This document shows positions 15,635-23,119 of a stretch of 38,499 nucleotides of DNA, one piece after another; position 1 is the stretch's first letter; every line of letters begins with the position of its first letter. Made by a program: the position numbers and the translations under genes. Source of the stretch: an uncultured Clostridia bacterium (GTDB lineage Bacteria; Bacillota; Clostridia; Christensenellales; CAG-314); contig CANQJK010000011.1 in assembly GCA_947624235.1 (NCBI GenBank), positions 1 through 38,499 of the forward strand, given 5' to 3'. The notes beneath the pieces were generated by a model. The model made no database searches and was not told the DNA's origin. It saw only the letters and a list, made by a program, of their open reading frames with translations.

Positions 15635-18600
15635 CTACGACAGATAGCTTCGGATAAATTCGGCGAAGTATAATCCGCCTTTGCGCTCTGTCAAGTGAGT
15701 TATAGTGTTTATTGCGCCGTTCGAGTAGCCTCGTTGTCTGAGCGCACGGTCGAGCGTTGCGTCAAACACTTCGTAGTTGGCGTTGTACTCGTCCATTTCC
15801 TCTTGGGTGACTCCGTGTATCTCGTAGTCCAACTTCATGACCAAGTCCACCGCTACGTCCTGCCACATATAGTTGTCGCTACCCAACCGTCTGGGCGTCA
15901 TTAGTTTGTTAAGCTTGCCAAGCGATGTGTTTTGATCTTCCTGCCAACCTATATAATAATCTATGTCGTCATTGCGCAAACGGTAAATTATCTTATACAC
16001 ATACCTGCATGCAAAAAACGATGTAAATATATCGTGCGTTATTTGTTCCTGCGTAATTATCCCTCGTGAACTCAGGTAGTCGTATATCTCCTTGCCTATT
16101 TGTTCGGGAGTCAGACTATTGAGCAATTTGGCGTCCTCGCTGTCTTTATCCGAGTGTGCCTTGTCTATGTAGTACTCCTTTATCAGTTCCTCAAAGTGCT
16201 TGTCCTCTGCGGAACACAACTTGCGGTAAGCGACCGTCTCCAACAAGTCAGACAGCTTTCCGCTTTTCAAAAATTGCTTGCAATTGGGAAAACGATCCAA
16301 TATCCTGCGGTCCTCTTCCAAGTCGTTTAGGAATATCTTGACAGACAGGTCGAGCAAACTGTGCTTATTTACGGTATCCGCTTCTGCACCGCGCCCGCGA
16401 TTGTACAAGTGAATAAATATGAGGTTGGACAGCAACATGGGGTTTGCCTTGATGTCATCCTCTATCATCTCCAACATTTCAAAAAAGCTCTTTTTGAGGG
16501 ACTGCTTTTGCCGTTCCTGTGCGTTTTGCCTTGATTGTGCGTCCTTGTTGTCCATTATATCCGACGGCAAATTGAAGGTTGCATTTTGAGCGATGTTATC
16601 AAAGAGCTTTTCACAATCGACTCGGTCGAACTTGCGCAGTTGACACTTTTCCAAATCTCCAAGAGCGCTTTGCAACCGTCCAAAGACGTCGTCCGTACGC
16701 GAGGTGAAAATGAACCTGTCGCCCCTTTGCGAACGCATGTACTGTTCCACCATTTCACACAGGGCGCGACGTGCGTCGTCGCTTATTTCATCCAGTCCGT
16801 CAAAAACATATATTATGCGGTTTTTGCCGTTGTTTCGCGCACGCACCATAGGCTCCGCCGAACGATACTCGTCGTCGGCAAGACTGCGGTTAAGTTCTGC
16901 ATTGGCAAAGTCTGTGAGATATTTGCTTTGTTTGAAATTGCTCAACGTCATGCTGTCGGCAAAGTTGAAACGCACAAAAAAGTTGTTATCGCAAAAGTGT
17001 TTGCGTATTAGTTGGCTTATAAATAACGTTTTGCCCGTTCCGCCCTCGCCGAGGATATACAAGTTCTTCCCTTCGGCGAATATCTGTTCCAAACTCTTTT
17101 CTCCCGAAGTGGTTATGAGCATTCTGTCCACATATCCGTTGTCGTAGTTCAACGTGGTCTTTACCTCCGACGCGCCAATGCCGACCAGACGGTTTGCGGA
17201 AACATTTTTCAAAGTGATGGCAAAGGGTGACAATTCCCGTTGGAGAGAACGGTATCTATCCAACGCCTCCGCCTCCAACGTTTCGCGTATGTTGTCGCAA
17301 AGCCTGTGTACCAGTTCGTCGTCGTTGCTGTCGGCGCTTCTGTACTTGCCTGCGTATACGGACAGCCTGTGGAACACCTCGTACCTGCTCGCCTCCTCCG
17401 ACGAAAGATCCTTCCTGTCGGCGGATAGCTCCATGCCAACGTCAAAGCCCTCTTCGTTCACATAGATAACAAACAAGTTTTCCGCAGAAATCTCGCCCCT
17501 GTCTATCCTGTCCAAAAACATCTTCGATTCCGTCGCCACCCAGTTGCTTTGGAGACTATTGCGAGAAAGTATTACCACAAAAAATTTGATGTTATTTACA
17601 ACACTTTGTATGCAATCGGTTATAACTCCGCTTGCCTCTCTGTCGCTGTCCCAGGCGCGGTAGTGAGCAAACACCTTGCCGTCGTGCTTGCCCGTGCGGT
17701 CAAAGTTGTAGTTTTCGACGGCATTGACGAGTTTGTCTTTGAACGCCTTGTCATGGTGGTTCCAGGACACAAACATGTCGTAACGATTGCCGTTGTTGGC
17801 AATTTGCAGGGACTGCTCCAACTGCCGTTGATTTTCTTTCAACAACCTGTCGTACGCTTCCTTTGCCTCCTCGTCGCCCTGATCGGAAGCAAGCTTGTAG
17901 TACTTTAACGCCTGCTCGATATCTCCTTTAACGCCGTCGCACCCTTTTTCGTAAAGTTCACCCAAATATTTTTGTGCATATTTGTTGCCTTGTTCAGCAG
18001 ATTTTGTATACCAGTAGACAGCTCGTTCGTAATTCTGTTCTACTCCTTTTCCGTCATCATAACAAATCCCCAAATTGAACTGTGCATCAGCGTTGCCTTG
18101 CTCCGCAGATTTTGTGCACCAATACACAGCTTGTTCGTAATTCTTCTCTACTCCTTCGCCGAAATAATAACTAGATCCCAAACTATTCTGTGCAATTGCG
18201 TTACCTTGCTCCGCAGATTTTGTGTACCAATACACAGCTTGTTCGTAATTCTGTTCTACTCCTTTTCCGTCATCATAACAAATCCCCAAATTGAACTGTG
18301 CATCAGCGTTACCTTGCTCCGCAGATTTTGTGTACCAATACACAGCTTGTTCGTAATTCTGTTCTACGCCTTCACCGTAATAATAGCAATCTCCCAAACT
18401 GTTCTGTGCGTACGCATCTCCCTGTTCTGCAGATTTAGTAAACCAGTAAACAGCCTGTTCATATGACTGTTTTACGCCGTCGCCTTTTTCATAGCAAAGT
18501 CCTAAAAACCACTGTGCTGTTGCATTGTCTTGTTCAGCAGATTTTGTATACCAGTAGACAGCTTGTTCGTAATTCTTCTCTACGCCTTGCCCGTTTTCAT

Positions 18601-19213
18601 AGCAAAATCCCAAACTGCGCTGTGCGTCAGCGTCTCCCTGTTCTGCAGATTTGGTAAACCAGTAGACGGCTTGTTCGTAATTCTGTTCTACGCCTCTCCC
18701 AATTTCACAACAGAATCCCAAACTATTCTGTGCGCTTGCATTATCCTGTTTTGCAGATTTAGTAAACCAGTAGACGGCTTGTTCGTAATTCTGTTCTACT
18801 CCTCGCCCGTCATAATAGCAATCTCCCAAACTATTCTGTGCGTACGCATTGCCCTGTTCTGCAGATTTGGTAAACCAGTAGACGGCTTTTTTGTGATTCT
18901 GCCCTACGCCCTCGCCGTTTTTATAACAAAGTCCCAAATACCACTGCGCATACGAGTCTCCATGCTTTGCTGATTTGGTGTACCAATTTACCGCTTGCTT
19001 AAAGTTTTTCTCTATACCTTCTCCGAAATAAAAGCAATTTCCCAAATTGAACTGTGCGTCAATATTGCCCTGTTCGGCGGATTTAGTCCACCAGTAGACA
19101 GCTTGCTCGTAATTTTGTTCTACACCATCACCTTCGTAATAGCAACAACCTAATTGGTATTGCGCTTCGGCGTCGCCCTTTTCGGCTTTGGCAAGCAATT
19201 CTTCGAAGTTCAT
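15635..19213 (-). CDS. Sel1(12)-TIR-NACHT STAND protein, candidate NLR-like immune protein
   Basis: The 1,192-residue protein has three parts. Residues 13-445 are twelve Sel1 repeats of 36-37 residues (consensus YEQAVYWYTKSAEQGNADAQ, then FNLGICYDDGKGVEQN). Residues about 477-640 are a TIR-like domain: YDMFVSWNHHDK at the start, then SRNSLQSNWVATE with Glu562 where NAD-cleaving TIRs have their catalytic glutamate. Residues about 715-1075 are a NACHT NTPase: Walker A GEGGTGKT (722-729), Walker B IIYVFDGLDEI (800-810), FIFTSR (834-839), and the winged-helix-like signature THDIFTSFFACRYVY around His1060. Only about 115 residues follow, with no C-terminal repeat sensor. ATG 19213 follows GGAGGGGAAC. 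From known bacterial TIR and NACHT systems I infer ligand sensing, ATP-driven assembly, then NAD depletion and cell death on phage infection. It is a single-gene unit with its own promoter. Confidence 0.9.
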   Translation of the reverse strand: MNFEELLAKAEKGDAEAQYQLGCCYYEGDGVEQNYEQAVYWWTKSAEQGNIDAQFNLGNCFYFGEGIEKNFKQAVNWYTKSAKHGDSYAQWYLGLCYKNGEGVGQNHKKAVYWFTKSAEQGNAYAQNSLGDCYYDGRGVEQNYEQAVYWFTKSAKQDNASAQNSLGFCCEIGRGVEQNYEQAVYWFTKSAEQGDADAQRSLGFCYENGQGVEKNYEQAVYWYTKSAEQDNATAQWFLGLCYEKGDGVKQSYEQAVYWFTKSAEQGDAYAQNSLGDCYYYGEGVEQNYEQAVYWYTKSAEQGNADAQFNLGICYDDGKGVEQNYEQAVYWYTKSAEQGNAIAQNSLGSSYYFGEGVEKNYEQAVYWCTKSAEQGNADAQFNLGICYDDGKGVEQNYERAVYWYTKSAEQGNKYAQKYLGELYEKGCDGVKGDIEQALKYYKLASDQGDEEAKEAYDRLLKENQRQLEQSLQIANNGNRYDMFVSWNHHDKAFKDKLVNAVENYNFDRTGKHDGKVFAHYRAWDSDREASGVITDCIQSVVNNIKFFVVILSRNSLQSNWVATESKMFLDRIDRGEISAENLFVIYVNEEGFDVGMELSADRKDLSSEEASRYEVFHRLSVYAGKYRSADSNDDELVHRLCDNIRETLEAEALDRYRSLQRELSPFAITLKNVSANRLVGIGASEVKTTLNYDNGYVDRMLITTSGEKSLEQIFAEGKNLYILGEGGTGKTLFISQLIRKHFCDNNFFVRFNFADSMTLSNFKQSKYLTDFANAELNRSLADDEYRSAEPMVRARNNGKNRIIYVFDGLDEISDDARRALCEMVEQYMRSQRGDRFIFTSRTDDVFGRLQSALGDLEKCQLRKFDRVDCEKLFDNIAQNATFNLPSDIMDNKDAQSRQNAQERQKQSLKKSFFEMLEMIEDDIKANPMLLSNLIFIHLYNRGRGAEADTVNKHSLLDLSVKIFLNDLEEDRRILDRFPNCKQFLKSGKLSDLLETVAYRKLCSAEDKHFEELIKEYYIDKAHSDKDSEDAKLLNSLTPEQIGKEIYDYLSSRGIITQEQITHDIFTSFFACRYVYKIIYRLRNDDIDYYIGWQEDQNTSLGKLNKLMTPRRLGSDNYMWQDVAVDLVMKLDYEIHGVTQEEMDEYNANYEVFDATLDRALRQRGYSNGAINTITHLTERKGGLYFAEFIRSYLS
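17881..19177 (-). repeat. Sel1-repeat coding array (108-bp units)
   Basis: Twelve units of 108 bp (the last 111 bp) encode the Sel1 solenoid. Neighbouring units differ, but the segment from about 18025 recurs at 18241 (offset 216 bp, two units) over roughly 140 bp with about two mismatches, so part of the array was recently duplicated. The units are in frame and coding, not a CRISPR array. Confidence 0.9.
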
Positions 19214-19249
19214 GTTCCCCTCCGTACATTTGCAGAATGTAATATAATA

Positions 19250-19278
19250 ATTTTACTTTTTATAACATATTTTGTCAA
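19250..19278 (-). promoter_or_regulatory. Predicted promoter of the TIR-NACHT gene
   Basis: On the minus strand TTGACA (19278-19273) and TAAAAT (19255-19250) are spaced by 17 bases. A near-consensus promoter suggests constitutive expression. The 250 bases between it and the rpsI terminator show no gene I can support. Confidence 0.7.
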
Positions 19279-19531
19279 TAGTTGTCGAGAAAGTTTTGCC
19301 GAATATAAAAATTGCAATGGTCATTTTATCGGATCGACTTAAATTCTCGCCTGCCTTGTGGAACGCACCTTCTACAAATTCGGCAAAATGCCTGCATGCG
19401 GGGAAAAACTACCTTTCTGCGACAGTCCTGCCACAAAAGAGATATGCCTACTCAATTTTTGCTTGTACTCCCGCCCCGACACTGGACACAAAGCCTTACA
19501 TGTCCGCACCCCAACATTTCTTACAAAACAA

Positions 19532-19567
19532 CAAAAAAGAAGCCCGCGACAATGTGTTGCGAGCTTC
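19532..19567 (-). terminator. Intrinsic terminator of rplM-rpsI
   Basis: On the minus strand GAAGCTCGC and GCGGGCTTC (19567-19539) form a 9-bp stem with one G-T pair, followed by a run of six T (19537-19532 region). It lies about 55 bases after the rpsI stop and isolates the ribosomal operon from the TIR-NACHT gene. Confidence 0.85.
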
Positions 19568-19620
19568 CGTTTGATCGATGTTGTGCACCGCGTTTGGGCA
19601 ACGCAAGGCGTTGATACGCA

Positions 19621-20025
19621 CTAACGTTTGCTGAATTGCGGAGCTTTGCGGGCTTTTTTGAGACCGTATTTTTTACGTTCCTTCATGCGCGGATCGCGAG
19701 TGAGGAAACCGTTCTTTTTGAGCACTGCCTTGTCCTCGCCTGCAAGCACCAACGCACGACTGATACCGTGGCGAATTGCGCCTGCCTGACCTGTGTAGCC
19801 ACCGCCCGTGACGTTGACTGCAACGTCGTATTTGCCCAGCGTATCCGTGGCGTTGAGAGGTTGACGTACGATGTACTTCAAAGTGTCCAGTCCAAAATAG
19901 TTGTCGATATCGCGTCCGTTAATGGTGATAGTTCCGTTTCCGCCGGGGATAAGTCTTACGCGAGCAATGGACTTCTTTCTTCTGCCCGTTCCCCAAAATT
20001 GAACCTTTTTGCTTGATTTAGCCAT
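19621..20025 (-). CDS. rpsI: 30S ribosomal protein S9
   Basis: The 134-residue protein shows the S9 hallmarks: [20 protein letters not shown] near the N terminus, [19 protein letters not shown] in the middle, and the basic C-terminal tail ending KAPQFSKR, whose terminal residues contact tRNA in the ribosomal P site. It starts at ATG 20025 with GGAGGA upstream. It is the second gene of the conserved rplM-rpsI pair, separated by 14 bases. Confidence 0.98.
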   Translation of the reverse strand: MAKSSKKVQFWGTGRRKKSIARVRLIPGGNGTITINGRDIDNYFGLDTLKYIVRQPLNATDTLGKYDVAVNVTGGGYTGQAGAIRHGISRALVLAGEDKAVLKKNGFLTRDPRMKERKKYGLKKARKAPQFSKR

Positions 20026-20039
20026 TGTCTATCCTCCTC

Positions 20040-20474
20040 CTAGTCCAACACCATCACTTGCGGATGTTGCGCTTCGTGCTTGTGTTCTGCGCCCTTGTAG
20101 ACGCGAAGTTTTGTCAGCATCTTTCTGCCGAGACTGTTGTGGGGAAGCATGCCTTTAACTGCGTGCATAACAGCAAAGTCGCTTCTTTCCGCCATAAGCT
20201 TGGCGTACTGCGTTTGTTTGAGATGTCCCGGTCTGGGAGAACGACGAACGTACATTTTCTTTGTGAGCTTGTCGCCCGTGAGCACCACTTTGTCGCAATT
20301 GATAACGATGACGTAATCTCCGCAATCGACATGCGGTGTAAAGGTGGGCTTGTGTTTTCCGCGAAGAACGGACGCAACCTGACTTGCCACCCGTCCGAGA
20401 GGCTTGCCCGTAGCGTCTACTACATACCAATTTCTTTCCACGGCTTCCTTTTTAGCCATAAAAGTTTTTACCAT
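20040..20474 (-). CDS. rplM: 50S ribosomal protein L13
   Basis: The 144-residue protein has the L13 pattern: [20 protein letters not shown], a central [20 protein letters not shown], and [21 protein letters not shown]. It is a core large-subunit protein. ATG 20474 lies nine bases after CAGGAG; the frame extends 16 codons upstream without a better site. It is the first gene of the rplM-rpsI operon, behind a leader of about 115 bases. Confidence 0.98.
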   Translation of the reverse strand: MVKTFMAKKEAVERNWYVVDATGKPLGRVASQVASVLRGKHKPTFTPHVDCGDYVIVINCDKVVLTGDKLTKKMYVRRSPRPGHLKQTQYAKLMAERSDFAVMHAVKGMLPHNSLGRKMLTKLRVYKGAEHKHEAQHPQVMVLD

Positions 20475-20506
20475 TGTTTTACTCCTGAAATTTAAGTTTA
20501 TGCGCT

Positions 20507-20520
20507 GTTCACGGTTGAAC
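20507..20520 (-). promoter_or_regulatory. Hairpin in the rplM leader (possible L13-type autoregulatory leader)
   Basis: GTTCA/TGAAC (20520-20507) form a small stem in the untranslated leader about 33 bases before the rplM start. Firmicutes have a described L13 leader RNA; whether this fits its covariance model cannot be decided by eye. Confidence 0.35.
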
Positions 20521-20595
20521 AATTACCGCCAGTGGAAATGCGATTTAGACAAAACAGAGCTTAAAATATCTTGCCGAATTGCTCACAGCCTTTTT

Positions 20596-20625
20596 ATTAT
20601 ACAAAACACGGTTATATGTTGTCAA
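20596..20625 (-). promoter_or_regulatory. Predicted promoter of rplM-rpsI
   Basis: On the minus strand TTGACA (20625-20620) and TATAAT (20601-20596), both consensus hexamers, are spaced by 18 bases. The leader would run about 115 bases to rplM, long enough for an autoregulatory structure. Confidence 0.8.
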
Positions 20626-20701
20626 GCAAAAAATGGGTACAAAAAGACAACTTTGTTGCAAAAATATACTCAAAATCATATTGTAAAACAAGGATCTTTA
20701 T

Positions 20702-22756
20702 ATGAAACGACACAACGTTAGGTGCACCTTTGCACAGGACGTATTCGACGACGCAAAGATGCGAAAATACATACCCAAAGCCACCTATCAAGCCATTGTT
20801 TACGCGCGCGAAAACTTTGCCGAGCTATCCGCAGAACACCGCAAAATATACGCAAACGCGTTGTGCAAATGGGCGCAAAGCATGGGCGTGACGCGCTATA
20901 CGCATTGGTTTTTGCCCCTCAACAACCGCACCGCCGAAAAGCGCGACAGCTTGTACTCGATAGACGGAAGTTACAGCGCCGTGGTCAAATTTCGCGAAAA
21001 GGAACTAAAAGGCGAGGGGGACGCAAGCAGTTTTCCCAGCGGAGGCATGCGACAGACCTTCGAGGCACGGGGCATCACTCAATGGGACTGCACCGCCTAC
21101 TCCTTTATCAAGGACGGTTGCTTGTGCGTGCCTTGCACCTTTCAAAGCTTTCACGGAGAGGCGTTGGACACAAAAACGCCCCTGCTCAAAAGCCTGAAAT
21201 CGTTGGATAAACAGGCTGTTCGGGTGATGCGCGCCCTCGGCGAAAATGTCAAACACGTTTACAGCGCGGTGGGCATAGAACAGGAGTATTTTGTCGTGGA
21301 CAACGCGCTGTTCGAAAGACGTCCCGACCTTGTGTACACAGGCAGAACGCTTTTCGGAGCGCCAACGCCCAAAGGACAGGAGTTCAACGACCACTATTTT
21401 TGTCCGCCAAGCAAAAAATTGGAAAGATTTATGCAAGAAGCGGACGAAAGATTGTGGAAATTGGGGATAGTCGTCAAAACGGAACACAACGAGGTGGCAC
21501 CGCATCAATGCGAACTTGCCTCCTGTTATCTGCGCGCCAATCTTGCATGCGACCACGATCACCTCACTGCGGAAATTCTCAAAAAGACCGCCGAAGAACA
21601 CGGGCTTGCCTGCCTTTTGCACGAAAAGCCCTTTGCGCGCATAAACGGAAGCGGAAAACACAACAACTGGTCTTTGATGACGGATAAAGGGGAAAATTTA
21701 CTGGAAATAGGCGATATGGGGTGGCAAAACGCACGATTTTTGCTTGTAATATGCGCCGTGATAAAGGCTGTGGACGACTACTCCGATCTGTTGCTTGCAA
21801 GCATTTCTTCTCGTGGCAACGATTGCAGACTGGGCGGTTGCGAAGCGCCTCCGCGTGTAATGACGGTGTTTTTGGGAGAACCTTTGCAACAAGCGATAAC
21901 CTACGCCCTCAGCGGAAAATGGCACTGCGGTAAAGACCTGTTGCCCGATGTTTCCATGGGTACGGACAGAAACAGAACATCCCCGTTTGCATTTACGGGC
22001 AACAAATTCGAATTTCGCTCGGTAGGTTCCGCAACGTTGTCGGCAGACGTCAACACCGCGCTCAACACCGCCGTAGCGGAGAGTTTCAGACAGTTTGCCG
22101 ACAGATTGGAGCACGCCCCGAACGTTTGGAAAAGCGTGAACGAACTGATAAGCGAAACATTTTCAAAGCACAAACGCGTGCTTTTTGACGGAAACAACTA
22201 CTCGCAGGCGTGGGCGGAAGAGGCAAAAATGAGAGGGTTAAAAGAACACGGTTGCGTCACAGCGTTGGAAACATTGTCCAATGCCCACAACATCAACCTG
22301 TTTGTACGCCACGGCGTGCTTTCGCAACGGGAGATGCTTGCGCGACAAAAAATATTGCTTCAAAGTTACGTCAACACGGTAAAAACGGAATGTAATGCGG
22401 GCGTGGAAATTTATCGCAGACGCGTCTGCGTTGCCGTCGAGAACTACCTGTTGCGCCTCGCCGATTTGACGCACGTCAAAAGCGACCTGAATTTGGATCG
22501 CCAAAGCGAATCGCACAAGTTGGAACGCGTGTCCAAACTGACCAAAAAGGCAAACGCCCTGTGTGGCAGATTGAAAAAGTTGCTGGGCGAACTTGACGAC
22601 GTCAAAACCATTGCCGAACAAGCGCACTACTGCGAGCAATTGCTTGTTCCCGCGCTGGACGCGTTGCGCATACCGATAGACCAACTGGAAAAACTGTGCC
22701 CAGCCGACTTGTGGCCCTTGCCCACTTACGGTCAACTGCTATTCGACGCAAAATAA
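20702..22756 (+). CDS. glnN: Glutamine synthetase, type III
   Basis: The 684-residue protein has the GSIII size (about 700) rather than the 440-470 of GSI. Visible signatures include FSVDGSYSAVV-like YSIDGSYSAVVKF, GGMRQTFEARGITQWD, VGIEQEYFVVD (metal-binding glutamates), KTEHNEVAPHQCELA, GSGKHNNWSLMT and FGGNEFEFRSVGS-like FTGNKFEFRSVGS. It makes glutamine from glutamate, ammonia and ATP in the cytoplasm. ATG 20702 follows AAGGAT. No nitrogen regulator lies beside it. It is divergent from rplM and converges on alaS. Its product is the amino acid used by GlnRS encoded later in the window. Confidence 0.95.
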   Translation: MKRHNVRCTFAQDVFDDAKMRKYIPKATYQAIVYARENFAELSAEHRKIYANALCKWAQSMGVTRYTHWFLPLNNRTAEKRDSLYSIDGSYSAVVKFREKELKGEGDASSFPSGGMRQTFEARGITQWDCTAYSFIKDGCLCVPCTFQSFHGEALDTKTPLLKSLKSLDKQAVRVMRALGENVKHVYSAVGIEQEYFVVDNALFERRPDLVYTGRTLFGAPTPKGQEFNDHYFCPPSKKLERFMQEADERLWKLGIVVKTEHNEVAPHQCELASCYLRANLACDHDHLTAEILKKTAEEHGLACLLHEKPFARINGSGKHNNWSLMTDKGENLLEIGDMGWQNARFLLVICAVIKAVDDYSDLLLASISSRGNDCRLGGCEAPPRVMTVFLGEPLQQAITYALSGKWHCGKDLLPDVSMGTDRNRTSPFAFTGNKFEFRSVGSATLSADVNTALNTAVAESFRQFADRLEHAPNVWKSVNELISETFSKHKRVLFDGNNYSQAWAEEAKMRGLKEHGCVTALETLSNAHNINLFVRHGVLSQREMLARQKILLQSYVNTVKTECNAGVEIYRRRVCVAVENYLLRLADLTHVKSDLNLDRQSESHKLERVSKLTKKANALCGRLKKLLGELDDVKTIAEQAHYCEQLLVPALDALRIPIDQLEKLCPADLWPLPTYGQLLFDAK

Positions 22757-23032
22757 GCAGGAACTTTCTGCTTGAAGAATGCACTCTCGCGCGAAAAAGA
22801 GCACCGTTCGCGTGTTCCCCGTCAAGTCTCCTATATCGACTTGATGGGGGCGCAGTTTGCCCTCATTACAGATCGTTTTGATTGGGATATGCTCACTATC
22901 GGCAAAATAAGCAGGGGACATTTTGGGACTTACGGTTTCGGTTGCGACATTCTCGCAAATGCGTACCGAGCGCTTAAATTCTGCTTTGAAAAATTGCACA
23001 TTCGTATCCTGTTTGCCTTTGCACCACGACAT
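22739..23032 (-). CDS. Unrecognised 97-residue ORF between glnN and alaS
   Basis: The frame runs from ATG 23032 to a stop inside the last codons of glnN (18-bp tail-to-tail overlap). The product is rich in Cys and His, for example MSWCKGKQDTNV, YFADSEHIPIKTICNEGKL and HQVDIGDLTGNTRTV, and reads like protein rather than noise. There is no ribosome binding site, and a TATAAT hexamer (23040-23035) lies too close to the ATG, so start and expression are unclear. The plus strand here also has an 89-residue open frame, less protein-like. I do not recognise the family. Confidence 0.35.
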   Translation of the reverse strand: MSWCKGKQDTNVQFFKAEFKRSVRICENVATETVSPKMSPAYFADSEHIPIKTICNEGKLRPHQVDIGDLTGNTRTVLFFARECILQAESSCLFCVE

Positions 23033-23049
23033 TTATTATAGAACCAACA

Positions 23050-23084
23050 AAAACAGAGCCAAGCGCAACGCCTGACTCTGTTTT
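23050..23084. terminator. Bidirectional terminator between glnN and alaS
   Basis: AAAACAGAG (23050-23058) pairs with CTCTGTTTT (23076-23084), with a GCG/CGC mini-stem inside. T-rich ends occur on both strands (TTTTGTTATC on plus, TTTTTGTTGG on minus), suiting the convergent arrangement. Confidence 0.8.
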
Positions 23085-23119
23085 GTTATCCTACAATCGA
23101 ACTTTCGGCTATGCCGTTG

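Noticed and set aside
17881-19177. Regularly spaced 108-bp repeats considered as a CRISPR-like array
   Set aside because: The units are in frame, encode Sel1 repeats throughout and have no unique spacers or cas genes nearby.
19272-19624. Overlapping plus-strand frames of about 90-100 residues between the TIR-NACHT and rpsI genes
   Set aside because: None has a ribosome binding site or recognisable sequence; the stretch contains the TIR-NACHT promoter and the rpsI terminator.
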